From contig NZ_NPBJ01000023.1 in NCBI RefSeq assembly GCF_002272075.1, forward strand, positions 1 to 64,000: a stretch of 64,000 nucleotides of DNA, given 5' to 3'. The notes beneath the pieces were generated by a model, which worked only from the letters and a program-made list of their open reading frames with translations, was not told the origin of the DNA and searched no databases. A program made the position numbers and the translations under genes. How positions within the stretch are numbered: position 1 is the first letter of the stretch; every line of letters starts with the position of its first letter. This document shows positions 42,707-52,648 of this stretch, piece by piece. Source of the DNA: Terribacillus saccharophilus. Lineage in GTDB: Bacteria; Bacillota; Bacilli; Bacillales; Amphibacillaceae.

Positions 42707-43852
42707 TTAGTTACGCATCTTCGGATCAAACGCATCGCGTAGTCCGTCTGCTAGGATATTGAAGGAAATCATAATCAAAGAAATCAAGATAGCCGGCCAG
42801 ATAATAACGTGCGGCGTAATCAGGATGGATGTGAAACCATCATTGATAAGCGTACCTAGGGAAGCATCTGGAGCTGGCAAGCCTAAACCAATGAAGCTTA
42901 GGAAAGCCTCAAAGAATATAGCAGATGGGATTGTAAACATTGTATTAACAATGATTAACCCAGAAACGTTCGGTATTAAGTGTTTGCCGATTATTTTCGA
43001 GTTAGAAGCACCAAGTGTGCGAGCAGCCAATACATATTCCTGCCCTCTTAGTTTCAGTACCTCACCCCGTACAATTCGGGCCATACTCGTCCATCCTGTT
43101 ATCGACAGCGCAATGATAATGGCCCATAATCCAGGGTCTAGTATTAGAATCATTAGAATTACGACTACCAAGTTCGGTAAACCAACAATTACTTCCAAGA
43201 ATCGCATCAAGTAATTATCTACTCTTCCGCCAAAGTAACCAGCGATACCGCCATACGCAACACCGATAGCCAAATCAATTGCAGCAGCAACAAAAGCGAT
43301 TAGCAAGGAAATACGGGTACCTTGCCAAGCACGTACCCATAGGTCACGGCCAAGTCGGTCTGTACCAAAGTAATAATAGTCGTCTGCCATGTCTTTTGCT
43401 CCGTATTTGTCGTAAGTTACCTTAACTTCCGCAGAGTTAGGAGAACCGTTCCCTTCACTTACAACTTCAACATCCATATAATCGGAAGCATTGTCATAAG
43501 CTACATTTGCTTTTTGCGTTGCAGCTTGTACATTATTACCAACGAAGTTCTTTGTTTCTTTACCGTCAAAGATACCCATTTTCTCCAAGCCAGGTACACG
43601 CGGTTTCATAAGGGAAGCATTCAGATCTTGCTCAGTATAGCTATGATCAGACACCATAGGTACGATGATACTCATTGCAAGGATAAATACAAGCAAGATG
43701 ATAGATATCATCACGAACACATTTCTTCTAAGACTTCTGAAAGCATCCTGTAATAGCGTAGTACTTGGTCTTGCTATCTTATCCCCTTGTTCCTCGGGAC
43801 GGTTGGCTAGCTGAAATAAATTCTTATCAACGTTCTTTTTAGGATTCTCCAT
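42707..43852 (-). CDS. oppC: Oligopeptide ABC transporter permease OppC
   Basis: Permease of 381 aa with an N-terminal helix, a large extracellular loop (about 65-165) and five more helices. The EAA loop is seen as YVLAARTLGASNSKIIGKHLIPN. ATG at 43852 follows GGAGGT and lies 4 bases after the oppB stop. The long first loop is typical of OppC in low-GC Gram-positives. Confidence 0.92.
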   Translation of the reverse strand: MENPKKNVDKNLFQLANRPEEQGDKIARPSTTLLQDAFRSLRRNVFVMISIILLVFILAMSIIVPMVSDHSYTEQDLNASLMKPRVPGLEKMGIFDGKETKNFVGNNVQAATQKANVAYDNASDYMDVEVVSEGNGSPNSAEVKVTYDKYGAKDMADDYYYFGTDRLGRDLWVRAWQGTRISLLIAFVAAAIDLAIGVAYGGIAGYFGGRVDNYLMRFLEVIVGLPNLVVVILMILILDPGLWAIIIALSITGWTSMARIVRGEVLKLRGQEYVLAARTLGASNSKIIGKHLIPNVSGLIIVNTMFTIPSAIFFEAFLSFIGLGLPAPDASLGTLINDGFTSILITPHVIIWPAILISLIMISFNILADGLRDAFDPKMRN

Positions 43853-43856
43853 GATG

Positions 43857-44783
43857 TTATTTACCTCCAGCCAGTCTGATTCGAGGATCAATCAATCCGT
43901 AAAGGATATCGATAATCAGAAGCATTACAATAAAGAATACAGCAAATAGAAGTGTAGTTCCCATGATAATAGGGAAATCGTTTGTTGTAACCGAGCTTAC
44001 GAACTGCTGACCGATACCTGGTACAGCAAATACTTTTTCGATAACCAACGTTCCGGTAAGCAAGCCAACTGCTAATGGGCCTAATACCGTAATCAAAGGA
44101 ATGAGCGCATTACGGATACCATGCTTGAAAATGATAGCTGAGCCTTTCAAACCTTTAGCTCTTGCAGTTGTAATATACTCTTCGCCAAGTACCTCAATCA
44201 TCTCTGTCCTGACAAACCTTGCGCAGGTGGCCATTGGGAATATCGCCAGTGCTATCGTAGGAAGTATTGTATAACTGAATCCTTCCCACGTTGCTACAGG
44301 GAACCAGCCCAACTGTACAGCAAGTACATACTGCAACAATGCCGCAAATACGAATGAAGGGATAGATGTTCCCAAAACGGCAACGATTGTTGATGTGTAA
44401 TCCATGAAACCATTATGGTAGATTGCTGCTACCAGTCCGAGAAGGACTCCAAGGATTGTACCAATCAATAGTGCCTGTGCTCCTAACTGCATAGAAGGTC
44501 CTATTCTATCCATCAATATTTGCGTTACACCACGGTTGTCATATTGGAAAGAAACTCCCAAATCACCTGTAACTAGTCCACCCATATATTTTACATATTG
44601 AACTGGCAGTGGATCATTTAATCCATACGTTTCCAAGATAATTTCTCTTTGTTCTGGTGATAATTTATTTTCATTCGTAATTGGCGTCCCTGGCAGGAAG
44701 TGCATCAGGAAGAATGAAATGGTAGCAATCAGGAATAGGGTGATAAGCATATAGCCTATGCGCTGTGCGATATATTTACCCAT
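43857..44783 (-). CDS. oppB: Oligopeptide ABC transporter permease OppB
   Basis: Permease of 308 aa, six helices. Start MGKYIAQRIGYMLITLFLIATISFFLMHFLPG is typical, and the EAA loop is YITTARAKGLKGSAIIFKHGIRNALIP (given in parts). Separated from oppA by 144 bases with a hairpin, so it can be expressed at a lower level than the binding protein. Confidence 0.93.
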   Translation of the reverse strand: MGKYIAQRIGYMLITLFLIATISFFLMHFLPGTPITNENKLSPEQREIILETYGLNDPLPVQYVKYMGGLVTGDLGVSFQYDNRGVTQILMDRIGPSMQLGAQALLIGTILGVLLGLVAAIYHNGFMDYTSTIVAVLGTSIPSFVFAALLQYVLAVQLGWFPVATWEGFSYTILPTIALAIFPMATCARFVRTEMIEVLGEEYITTARAKGLKGSAIIFKHGIRNALIPLITVLGPLAVGLLTGTLVIEKVFAVPGIGQQFVSSVTTNDFPIIMGTTLLFAVFFIVMLLIIDILYGLIDPRIRLAGGK

Positions 44784-44850
44784 AGCTCTTGTCCTCCTTA
44801 AATTTTGAAAATTTGTTATTATCCGACAAAATGCGCGTTAACAGGTAAAA

Positions 44851-44884
44851 GAGAGTATAAGCCAATCAAGTTGGATATACTCTC
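44851..44884 (-). terminator. Attenuating hairpin between oppA and oppB
   Basis: GAGAGTATA / TATACTCTC with an inner CCAA/TTGG stem; on the minus strand followed by TTTTAC. It probably ends part of the transcripts after oppA, leaving more mRNA for the binding protein. Confidence 0.65.
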
Positions 44885-44927
44885 TCTTGCCTTTTATACC
44901 TTATTCAGTTAAAAGACTATGAAATTA

Positions 44928-46634
44928 TTATTGTTCAGCAGCCGCATTATCTGCGTATGCCCACTTGTACTCGTAGTCAGGACCAGAAGCGTTTTTGAAT
45001 ACGTTTTGGACTTTCGGACTTTGCAAAGCAGAGCGGGAACGCTGATAAAGTGGTGCAATCGCTGCGTCTTCCATCAATAATTTTTCAGCTTCAAGGAAGT
45101 CGTTCCAACGAGCTTCTGGATCGCCAGCATGTTCGCCGTTAGCAGATTCAATCAATGCGTCATACTCTTCACTGGAGTAGCTCATACCATTGTTAGCACC
45201 GTCAGTCACCCAAAGGTTCATGAACGTGTTTGCATCCACATAGTCAGGACCCCAACCAGCTACTTGAAGATCGTAATCTTGTGCATTATCAAGCTCTAGA
45301 CGCTGTTTGAATGGTACTTGTTTGTTTTCAACTGTTAGGCCAGGAAGGTTTTTCTCCAACTGGTCTTTAAAGTATGCAGATGTTTGGGCAGCTGTGTCGC
45401 CGTCATCACCTAGCATTTCAATTGTAATTTCATCTGTGCCAAGCTCTTCTTTCGCTTTTTCCCAAGCAGCTTGTGCAGCTTCTAGGTCATAAGGAAGAAG
45501 GGACCCGTTTGTTTCACGGAAATCTTTATTGTCTGGGCCAGATACGAAATCTGCAGGCATTAGGCCGTCAATTACAGTAGATCCGTTGTTTAGGATTACG
45601 TTAACATAGTCTTCTTTATTAATTGCTTGCGCAACTGCTTTACGTACATTTTCGTTAGCGAATGGTGTATCATCTTCGCCACCGCGTTTTTGGTTCATTT
45701 TCAAGTAGAATACAGTCGGTTCTGGTTCAGTGATGAAGTTAGCATCGTTGATGTACTGATCAACAAAGTCAGCACTCAATCCTGCTCTGTCAAGTTCGCC
45801 AGTTTCGTAAAGGTTTACACCAGTTGATGTATCTTTAACAACTGTCAGGTTCAACTCTTCAAGCTGAACTGTTTCAGCATCCCAATATGTTTCGTTTTTC
45901 ACGAATTTCATGCTTTGAGAGTGATTCCACTCTGTCATTTCAAAAGGTCCGTTGGAAAGGATGTTTTCTGGTTCTAGACCGAACTGATCTCCTTGCTCTT
46001 CAACGAATTTCTGATTAAGTGGGAAGAATGTAGCAAAAGTAGTCATGGACTGGAAGTATGGAACTTCTTTTTCAAGTTCTACTACCAATGTCTTATCGTC
46101 TTCCGCTTGTACTCCCAGTTCTTCAAGATCCATTTCTCCTGAAGAGATCTGTGTAGCGTTCTTTACAACGCCGCCCATCATATATGGACCATATTCAGAA
46201 GCTGTAGCTGGATCAACAGCACGCTGCCAAGCGTATACGAAGTCTTGCGCTGTTACTGGTTCACCATTGCTCCATTCAGCATTGTCTTTAATCTTGAATG
46301 TATAAGTCAAACCATCTTCACTGATTTCAGGTTCGCCATCAGCCATACCTGGAACAGGTTTTCCGTTTTCATCTAAACGGTATAGACCCTCCATAACCTC
46401 GGAAACCCATTGGATACCCAGGGCATCCTCAACTTTAGATGGATCCATGGATGGGATCTCATCAGTGATAGGCATATTGAAAATTTGATCGCCGTTTGCA
46501 GAGCCTGAAGCGCTGTCTCCGCTGCCACTGTCTCCTCCGCTGCCGCCGGAACTGCTAGAACCGCCCGAACATGCTGCAAGGAAAGAACTAAGAACTAAAA
46601 CAAGTGCAAGTAATAACCAGTTCGTCTTTCTCAT
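44928..46634 (-). CDS. oppA: Oligopeptide-binding lipoprotein OppA
   Basis: Extracellular peptide-binding lipoprotein (568 aa). Signal peptide with lipobox FLAACSGG, then a Ser/Gly linker (about 25-50), and the SBP family-5 fold (IPSMDPSKVED..., YTFKIKDNAEWSNGEPVTAQDFVYAWQR in part). The ATG at 46634 (MRKTNWLLL) fits a signal peptide best; an ATG 9 bases earlier lies closer to GGGGAGG. Feeds OppBCDF and in Bacillus also imports signalling peptides for sporulation and competence. Confidence 0.94.
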   Translation of the reverse strand: MRKTNWLLLALVLVLSSFLAACSGGSSSSGGSGGDSGSGDSASGSANGDQIFNMPITDEIPSMDPSKVEDALGIQWVSEVMEGLYRLDENGKPVPGMADGEPEISEDGLTYTFKIKDNAEWSNGEPVTAQDFVYAWQRAVDPATASEYGPYMMGGVVKNATQISSGEMDLEELGVQAEDDKTLVVELEKEVPYFQSMTTFATFFPLNQKFVEEQGDQFGLEPENILSNGPFEMTEWNHSQSMKFVKNETYWDAETVQLEELNLTVVKDTSTGVNLYETGELDRAGLSADFVDQYINDANFITEPEPTVFYLKMNQKRGGEDDTPFANENVRKAVAQAINKEDYVNVILNNGSTVIDGLMPADFVSGPDNKDFRETNGSLLPYDLEAAQAAWEKAKEELGTDEITIEMLGDDGDTAAQTSAYFKDQLEKNLPGLTVENKQVPFKQRLELDNAQDYDLQVAGWGPDYVDANTFMNLWVTDGANNGMSYSSEEYDALIESANGEHAGDPEARWNDFLEAEKLLMEDAAIAPLYQRSRSALQSPKVQNVFKNASGPDYEYKWAYADNAAAEQ

Positions 46635-46680
46635 GTAAAACATGACCTCCCCAAAAATTCTAAATTTTATCACTTTTCTA

Positions 46681-46709
46681 CGAACAACTTGTTCGCAATT
46701 AGAATTATA
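46681..46709 (-). promoter_or_regulatory. oppA promoter with a downstream palindrome
   Basis: Minus-strand -10 TATAAT (46704-46709) with no clear -35, followed by the 15-base perfect palindrome CGAACAACTTGTTCG (46681-46695) at the expected start of transcription. The palindrome could be an operator or an mRNA hairpin. Confidence 0.45.
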
Positions 46710-46975
46710 CAAGTTTTCTCACAATTTGTGCACCCCTAAATTTATAGCAATTTTACAAAAGTGCGAAAACATTGCATTTTCATAACAAAAAATAGGACTT
46801 ATTAACTAGTTTATTTTCATTAAATTTGCTTAAATTTTATGCTTTTTACACAATTGAATCAATTCAACTAGTACTAAATACGCCACAGGTGCGGAAGGGA
46901 ATCTATTTACAAATTATCATTTACCTAGGTATGATATACTTGCTTTTAAAACTATATTGTAAGGCGGGTAATATT
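46710..46975. other. Intergenic region between oppA and the DUF3899-like gene
   Basis: AT-rich upstream region of both divergent genes. A possible + promoter, TTTACA with TATGAT 18 bases on, lies near 46906-46935. An open frame here lacks a ribosome binding site and is not called. Confidence 0.35.
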
Positions 46976-47329
46976 TTGGGGAAATGGAATTGGATTTTAC
47001 TAGTCATCAATTTGCTCATTACTCTCACTGTCTTCCTGACAGGAGATGCAAAAGATTTATTTCATCTTATAAATGCAGTATTTTATGTGGCTTTCTTCTA
47101 TTTTGTAGTCACGTTGATCTTGGTAGTCATTAAAGGCCGGGTCCTGGACGGGATTGTTTACAGTTTCCGTAAGTTTGGTAAATTTACAAGTCGCGGTCTT
47201 TATGATTTTGATGAGAATGGAGCTCCGTCTGAATGGGTGAATCGCACTTTTCTTTCCTATATTCGATTCCAGACATTTGTACTTATCGGAATTTTACTCA
47301 TCCTTCTTGCGATCTACTACCTCATCTGA
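46976..47329 (+). CDS. Small membrane protein, DUF3899-like
   Basis: Protein of 117 aa with three hydrophobic helices (about 4-21, 30-50, 93-116). The conserved DGIVYSFRKFGKFTSRGL segment follows the second helix, typical of DUF3899 proteins as far as recalled. TTG at 46976 has AAGGCGGG eight bases upstream. The longer open frame has no RBS at its start. Just before the trpS T-box. Function unknown. Confidence 0.65.
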   Translation: MGKWNWILLVINLLITLTVFLTGDAKDLFHLINAVFYVAFFYFVVTLILVVIKGRVLDGIVYSFRKFGKFTSRGLYDFDENGAPSEWVNRTFLSYIRFQTFVLIGILLILLAIYYLI

Positions 47330-47379
47330 GAGACCAGCTTGCAAACCGGTCGCAAGATGCATATAATGAATAACTAACA

Positions 47380-47620
47380 GGATTATAAAAGCGACGAAGG
47401 AAATATAGTACGGTACTCCTCTGGTTTAAGAGAGCTTGTGGCTGGTGGGAACAAGCACCATGGGTAGCGGAAATTGGGTTTTTGGAGCTGCGGGATTGTC
47501 TCCCGCCGTTTAAGCAGGCGTTAACTGCATCAAGTGATCCTTCATTTAGAAGGATAATTAGGGTGGCACCGCGGTCTATTCGTCCCTGCAGCAAATGCAG
47601 GCAGCGAATGGATTTTTTTG
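47380..47620 (+). promoter_or_regulatory. T-box leader of trpS
   Basis: tRNA-sensing riboswitch. Seen: an AGTA bulge element near 47407-47410, an AGAGAG-GGTGGGAA type distal stem I region, UGG (Trp) at 47475-47477 as likely specifier codon, the T-box AGGGTGGCACCGCGG (47560-47574) and a terminator hairpin (CGTCCCTGCA/TGCAGG.. CGAATGG) ending in T7 at about 47612-47618. Uncharged tRNA-Trp should pair with UGG and the TGGC bulge and allow trpS transcription. Confidence 0.92.
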
Positions 47621-47641
47621 TGTCTTTTTTTAGGAGGATGA

Positions 47642-48633
<992 letters not shown>

Positions 48634-48634
<1 letters not shown>

Positions 48635-48668
48635 AAAATAACCGGCAGCTAACTGCCGGTTATTTTTT
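48634..48668. terminator. Bidirectional terminator between trpS and yjbA
   Basis: AAAATAACCGGCAG-CTAA-CTGCCGGTTATTTT with A and T runs. Confidence 0.9.
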
Positions 48669-49419
48669 ATGAAGTTTTTGCCTGATCATTTTGTTCAAGC
48701 TCCCATAGTTTTTCGTAGAAAGGCTGGCCTTTTACCATCTTTTCGCATAGCTCTTCTTGCTTCTTGCTCCATCCTACGGAAACTCCATCGTATAGCTTCT
48801 GCCATGCTTCCTGAAATGCTAGTGAACGATTCATATGATACTCCTCAGGTTTCCATTCTGTGAGCCAGTATCTGACCTGTTCCAAATTCTCACTCGTCTC
48901 TAGCTGATCCATCGTCATCATTAGAAGCTGCTTCAGCTGTCTCTCTTTTCTTGTGAGTCCAACCATTAAATCGGGTTTCAGGGATAGGATGTGGTACTCT
49001 TTCTTTTCCTCTTCTTCCTGCCAGTTAAAGATTTCGGGATGAGCATCTTCAATCATCTGGTAAACTAGCCGCTCCTGCCGGGGAATTAGCCTGCTTTTTC
49101 TGACAGGCGTGATATACCCCATCGTATCGATTGCAAGGATTGCTTTTCCGTTCGTTACAATGCAAGCATAGTCGATGGCGATTCGCTCTTGATTCTTGCG
49201 AAGGAACGCTTTCCGGTGAATCATGTCTAACATTGGCTTTGGAAGCTCCCTCAAATCATTTTCGATGTATGCGAACAGCGCATCTTCTATGTAGAGCAGC
49301 GGTACCTGATCGAGCAGTTCGATGCCGTCTTCCTTTCGCCATTCATGAAAGGAGCATACATTATAGCCATTCTCTTCTCCTTCAAACCAGTTCACCCAAA
49401 TATCATGCATAAATAACAT
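48667..49419 (-). CDS. yjbA: YjbA-like protein (DUF3603)
   Basis: Cytoplasmic protein of 250 aa. Recognisable start [26 protein letters not shown] (in part), middle [32 protein letters not shown] (in part) and acidic C-terminal half. It corresponds to B. subtilis yjbA, which also lies beside trpS. Possible ATG three codons later. No function known. Confidence 0.88.
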   Translation of the reverse strand: MLFMHDIWVNWFEGEENGYNVCSFHEWRKEDGIELLDQVPLLYIEDALFAYIENDLRELPKPMLDMIHRKAFLRKNQERIAIDYACIVTNGKAILAIDTMGYITPVRKSRLIPRQERLVYQMIEDAHPEIFNWQEEEEKKEYHILSLKPDLMVGLTRKERQLKQLLMMTMDQLETSENLEQVRYWLTEWKPEEYHMNRSLAFQEAWQKLYDGVSVGWSKKQEELCEKMVKGQPFYEKLWELEQNDQAKTS

Positions 49420-49584
49420 AGATAACCCTCACTTTGCTTTTCGATTCTGCTAATCCGACTCCGGTACGCGCTTGCATGCAGCTAAAACCATTGGGTGTAG
49501 GGAGCGCGTGCCGTGTGGCTTGTAGTAGGATACATTATGACCAACCAGCAAAGATTTATTCTTGTATTATATGATTGAAAAAAT

Positions 49585-49612
49585 AAAAAACCCCCCTAAG
49601 AATTAGGAGGTT
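49585..49612 (-). terminator. Terminator of fabF
   Basis: CCCTCCTAA-GAA-TTAGGAGG stem; T-run on the minus strand. The region 49420-49584 holds the yjbA upstream sequence and no gene. Confidence 0.8.
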
Positions 49613-49619
49613 CTCTAAA

Positions 49620-50858
49620 TCACTGATATTGCTTGAATACAAGTGCAGCATTGTGGCCGCCGAAACCAAGGGAATTACTCAAAGCGGCGCGAACTTTCTT
49701 CTCACGTTTCACGTTTGGTACATAATCCAAATCACAAAGCGGATCTTTCTCCATCTGATTGATTGTTGGTGGAATCATACCGTCTTGGATTGCTTTGACA
49801 CAAATAATCGCTTCTACTGCTCCAGCAGCACCAAGCATATGTCCTGTCATTGATTTCGTCGAAGAAATAGCTGTCTGATAAGCATGATCTCCTAGAAGCT
49901 GTTTTAAAGCGGCTGTTTCAAATTTATCGTTTAGCTCTGTGCTTGTCCCATGTGCATTAACATAGTCGATATCATCTGCTTGCAACCCAGCGTCTTCCAT
50001 TGCCTGACGCATCGCACGTACAGCACCTTCACCTTCTGGAGCTGGCGCAGTGATATGATAGGCATCACCAGATGCTCCGTAGCCGACGATTTCTGCATAA
50101 ATCGTTGCACCACGTTCCAAAGCGGAATCAAGTGATTCTAAGATTAAAATACCCGCTCCTTCTCCCATTACGAAACCATCTCGGTTTGCATCAAATGGAC
50201 GGCTAGCCGTCTTCGGATCATCATTAAAGGAAAGTGCTTTGGCAGCTGAAAAGCCAGCGAAAGCCATTTTTGTTAAAGGTGCTTCCGATCCGCCTGTGAT
50301 CATTGCATCTGCATCACCGCGTTCAATTACCTTGAAAGCATCTCCGATCGAGTTCGCTCCGGATGCACAAGCTGTAACCGAGCAAGAGTTGATTCCTTTT
50401 GCACCAAGCTGGATGGATACTTGGCCAGAAGCCATATCCGGTATCATCATTGGTACAAAAAATGGACTAACACGACGAGGCCCTTTAGTCATTAGCTTCT
50501 CGAACTGTTCTTCATATGTTCCCATTCCGCCAATACCAGAACCGATCCATACTCCTATGCGATTTGCATTTTCGTCTGTAATCTCAAGATTCGCATCTTC
50601 GACAGCCATCTTACTCGCTGCCACAGCATATTGTGTGAAAAGATCCATGCGTTTTGCATCTTTCTTTTCCATATAATCTTCAGGATTGAAATCTTTTACT
50701 TCCGCTGCAACCTTCGCAGGGTAATCATCTTTATTTACTCGGGTTAAGACATCCACACCCGATTTACCTTCCAAGAGATTCTGCCACGTTGTAGCGGCGT
50801 CATTTCCAACTGGTGTCACCGCACCTAGTCCCGTGACAACTACTCTTTTCTTTTCCAT
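49620..50858 (-). CDS. fabF: 3-oxoacyl-[acyl-carrier-protein] synthase II
   Basis: Elongating condensing enzyme of fatty acid synthesis (412 aa). Catalytic Cys in [10 protein letters not shown] (near 164), His in [11 protein letters not shown] (near 303) and His in [12 protein letters not shown] (near 340), with Lys in KSMTG. ATG at 50858 after GAAGGAGG. In B. subtilis fabHA precedes it directly; no fabH is present here, so the two have been separated. Confidence 0.96.
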   Translation of the reverse strand: MEKKRVVVTGLGAVTPVGNDAATTWQNLLEGKSGVDVLTRVNKDDYPAKVAAEVKDFNPEDYMEKKDAKRMDLFTQYAVAASKMAVEDANLEITDENANRIGVWIGSGIGGMGTYEEQFEKLMTKGPRRVSPFFVPMMIPDMASGQVSIQLGAKGINSCSVTACASGANSIGDAFKVIERGDADAMITGGSEAPLTKMAFAGFSAAKALSFNDDPKTASRPFDANRDGFVMGEGAGILILESLDSALERGATIYAEIVGYGASGDAYHITAPAPEGEGAVRAMRQAMEDAGLQADDIDYVNAHGTSTELNDKFETAALKQLLGDHAYQTAISSTKSMTGHMLGAAGAVEAIICVKAIQDGMIPPTINQMEKDPLCDLDYVPNVKREKKVRAALSNSLGFGGHNAALVFKQYQ

Positions 50859-51039
50859 ACGTTGTTTCCTCCTTCTTCAGCAAAGAATCATGCTGAAGCT
50901 GTTCTGACTGGTCTAATTAAAATAATGACCATGATAAAGTGCATAATCTGAGATATATTGTAACGTATTTTTCGTGTTCTGTAAGCTGTTAAGTAAAAAC
51001 AATCTATCTTCCCTTTCAATAAATTAGGTAAAGACATAG

Positions 51040-51067
51040 ACAAGACGTTGTCTGCGAACATACTGTA
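51040..51067 (+). promoter_or_regulatory. SigK-type promoter of the 51086 gene
   Basis: AC (51040-51041), 17 bases, CATACTGTA (51059-51067), fitting AC-N16/17-CATANNNTA. Confidence 0.58.
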
Positions 51068-51085
51068 ACGTATGGAGGTGCGGTG

Positions 51086-51298
51086 ATGAGAAGAGACGAA
51101 CGTATGGATGAATTCCTTTTTGGAAAGAGAAGGAATTCAGAGCCAGAGCCGGAACGAGAGGAATTAAAAAAAGAGGAACCGAAAAAAGAATTCAATTTAA
51201 TGGAGACAGCAGGCACAATCATGGAGACTTATGAGCAGCTCTCTCCATATGTAAAACACCTAAAAAACCACGCGACAAAATTCATTAAGAAAAAATGA
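51086..51298 (+). CDS. Small charged protein, probable sporulation gene
   Basis: Protein of 70 aa: MRRDERMDEFLFGKRRNSE, a Glu/Pro/Lys linker, then an amphipathic helix (NLMETAGTIMETYEQLSPYVKHL) and a basic end. ATG at 51086 follows GGAGGTG. It shares a short DxxxFGxRRN-like block with the Asp/His-rich coat protein at 20997-21407. SigK-type promoter upstream. It holds the place of comZ or med in B. subtilis but is not similar to either. Confidence 0.65.
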   Translation: MRRDERMDEFLFGKRRNSEPEPEREELKKEEPKKEFNLMETAGTIMETYEQLSPYVKHLKNHATKFIKKK

Positions 51299-51321
51299 AG
51301 AATTGACTGGACGGAGCAGGC

Positions 51322-51915
51322 TTATTCATAAAAGAATCTGAATTGTGCATAGTGTTTGTGTAAACTAGATAAATCATCCTTTATATTACGTGTGAGAGCA
51401 ATAACTGCTCGATCTTCCTGCTCCGGACATACCTCTTTTGTATAAAAACGATAATTGTTCATGCTTCCATCTCCTGATAACAGCTTGCTAATTGTTTGCA
51501 TCACAGATTTGATTGGCAGTGCATTTCTATGGAAATATTCGTCATCAAACAAAATCCGTTTGCCATGCCATTGAACTGCTTCCTCATCTCTTGCCATCCA
51601 TTCACCGTATAAGATTGGTAACAGAATTTGTTTTTCTAGTTCAGGAGTATCGTCTGCAGCATAACTAATATCTATATGGTGTTTGCTTTCAACACTTCTC
51701 TCCGCCGTACCGAAGAAACTGACATGCGCTTTATACTCTGTGTCCTGCACTCCTTCGCGGAACATAGCATGACGCCCTATATACATACTTAAATGCGTCT
51801 CTCTATCTGATAAGGATTGCCCATGCAGACCTGACACTTCATGACCATCTTCCAATAATGCCTGGACTAAATGATACCCTTCCCAGGAATAACACTGACT
51901 AACGAGGAAATGCAT
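51322..51915 (-). CDS. YjaV-like protein
   Basis: Protein of 197 aa. The N-terminus MHFLVSQCYSWEGYHLVQALLEDGHEV looks like the first strand-helix of a Rossmann fold but lacks the glycine loop; the rest has no clear motif. ATG at 51915 follows AGGAGAAG. Its place, between the fabF region and a yjzD-like gene, corresponds to yjaV in B. subtilis. That link is by position and rough likeness only. Confidence 0.6.
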   Translation of the reverse strand: MHFLVSQCYSWEGYHLVQALLEDGHEVSGLHGQSLSDRETHLSMYIGRHAMFREGVQDTEYKAHVSFFGTAERSVESKHHIDISYAADDTPELEKQILLPILYGEWMARDEEAVQWHGKRILFDDEYFHRNALPIKSVMQTISKLLSGDGSMNNYRFYTKEVCPEQEDRAVIALTRNIKDDLSSLHKHYAQFRFFYE

Positions 51916-52022
51916 GAATTTCACTTCTCCTATCCATGTGAGGATTTGCACAAGAATCATTTTCTTTTTGACCGGAACCTGCTATGATAGAAGTATATGT
52001 GTGAATAATAGAGGTGATACTA

Positions 52023-52202
52023 ATGCGGTTTGTCGCAACAATTATTTGGGCTTTCGTCCTAAGTGCTGTCGCAGCGTTTGTGCTGACGAGCATGTCAGGT
52101 GATCCATACGATATGTCACTAGTTATCGTCATGACAATCATCTTCAGTCTAGGTGTATGGACTGTATCTGCTGTTCTTCCAAAAGGAGAAGAACACGAAT
52201 AA
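52023..52202 (+). CDS. yjzD: DUF2929 small membrane protein (YjzD-like)
   Basis: Membrane protein of 59 aa with two helices (4-24 and 36-53): MRFVATIIWAFVLSAVAAFVL, then SMSGDPYDMS and VIVMTIIFSLGVWTVSAVLP. This is the DUF2929 layout. ATG at 52023 follows AGAGGTGA. B. subtilis yjzD also lies near yjaV. Function unknown. Confidence 0.8.
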   Translation: MRFVATIIWAFVLSAVAAFVLTSMSGDPYDMSLVIVMTIIFSLGVWTVSAVLPKGEEHE

Positions 52203-52227
52203 AACCTTGCCACTTGGCAAGGTTTTT
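52201..52227. terminator. Terminator between yjzD and the GY-rich gene
   Basis: AAAACCTTGCCA-CT-TGGCAAGGTTTT followed by TT. Confidence 0.9.
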
Positions 52228-52231
52228 TCTT

Positions 52232-52555
52232 TTACCATGGAATAAGACTGAGTGCTGCCAATCCTACAAGCGGTAATACCAGCCTGCGAAAACGTCCGCC
52301 GGGATATCCATATCCGTATCCGTAGCCTGGGTATCCGTATGGATTGCGATATTCGTCGTCGTCCTCTTCCACATAATCATACTGCTCATCTGCTGGTATT
52401 GCGAGATGGACATACTCATCATCCACATCCAAAACGATGCCATCCATCTGATAGCCATCCATAAGCTGCACAATAACATATTGATTTTTATGCTGCTTAC
52501 ACATATCCATCATATGATGGGACTGCGGATGTGATTGTTCATAAGAATTCGTCAC
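52232..52555 (-). CDS. Sm-like, Gly/Tyr-rich, C-terminally anchored hypothetical protein
   Basis: Protein of 107 aa in four parts: His/Met/Gln-rich head (SHPQSHHMMDMCKQH), a beta-rich Sm-like stretch (YVIVQLMDGYQMDGIVLDVDDEYVHLAIP), an acidic then Gly/Tyr/Pro-rich segment (PYGYPGYGYGYGYPGG), and a basic RFRR patch followed by one hydrophobic helix (LVLPLVGLAALSLIP). GTG at 52555. A SigK-like element upstream suggests late sporulation expression. Similar small proteins occur in Bacillaceae without known role. Confidence 0.72.
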   Translation of the reverse strand: MTNSYEQSHPQSHHMMDMCKQHKNQYVIVQLMDGYQMDGIVLDVDDEYVHLAIPADEQYDYVEEDDDEYRNPYGYPGYGYGYGYPGGRFRRLVLPLVGLAALSLIPW

Positions 52556-52580
52556 GATGAACCTTCCCCCTTTACACCCT

Positions 52581-52608
52581 CAGCCTATGCCGGGAAAGTG
52601 TCCTGTGT
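52581..52608 (-). promoter_or_regulatory. SigK-like promoter of the GY-rich gene
   Basis: Minus strand: AC (52607-52608), 17 bases, CATAGGCTG (52581-52589), with one mismatch at the last base as in the cotO promoter. Confidence 0.45.
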
Positions 52609-52609
52609 G

Positions 52610-52645
52610 CAAAAAAAAAGCCCTCTTGCAGAGCAAGAGGGCTAC
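52610..52645 (-). terminator. Terminator of yitW
   Basis: AGCCCTCTTGC / GCAAGAGGGCT stem with nine Ts on the minus strand. Confidence 0.9.
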
Positions 52646-52648
52646 TTA

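Noticed and set aside
46826-46975. 50-residue N-terminal extension of the DUF3899-like protein
   Set aside because: The TTG at 46826 has no ribosome binding site, whereas TTG at 46976 follows AAGGCGGG and gives the usual family length.
50880-50950. FapR-like operator before fabF
   Set aside because: AATTAGACCAGTC is close to parts of the FapR box but needs gaps to align, so it was not called.
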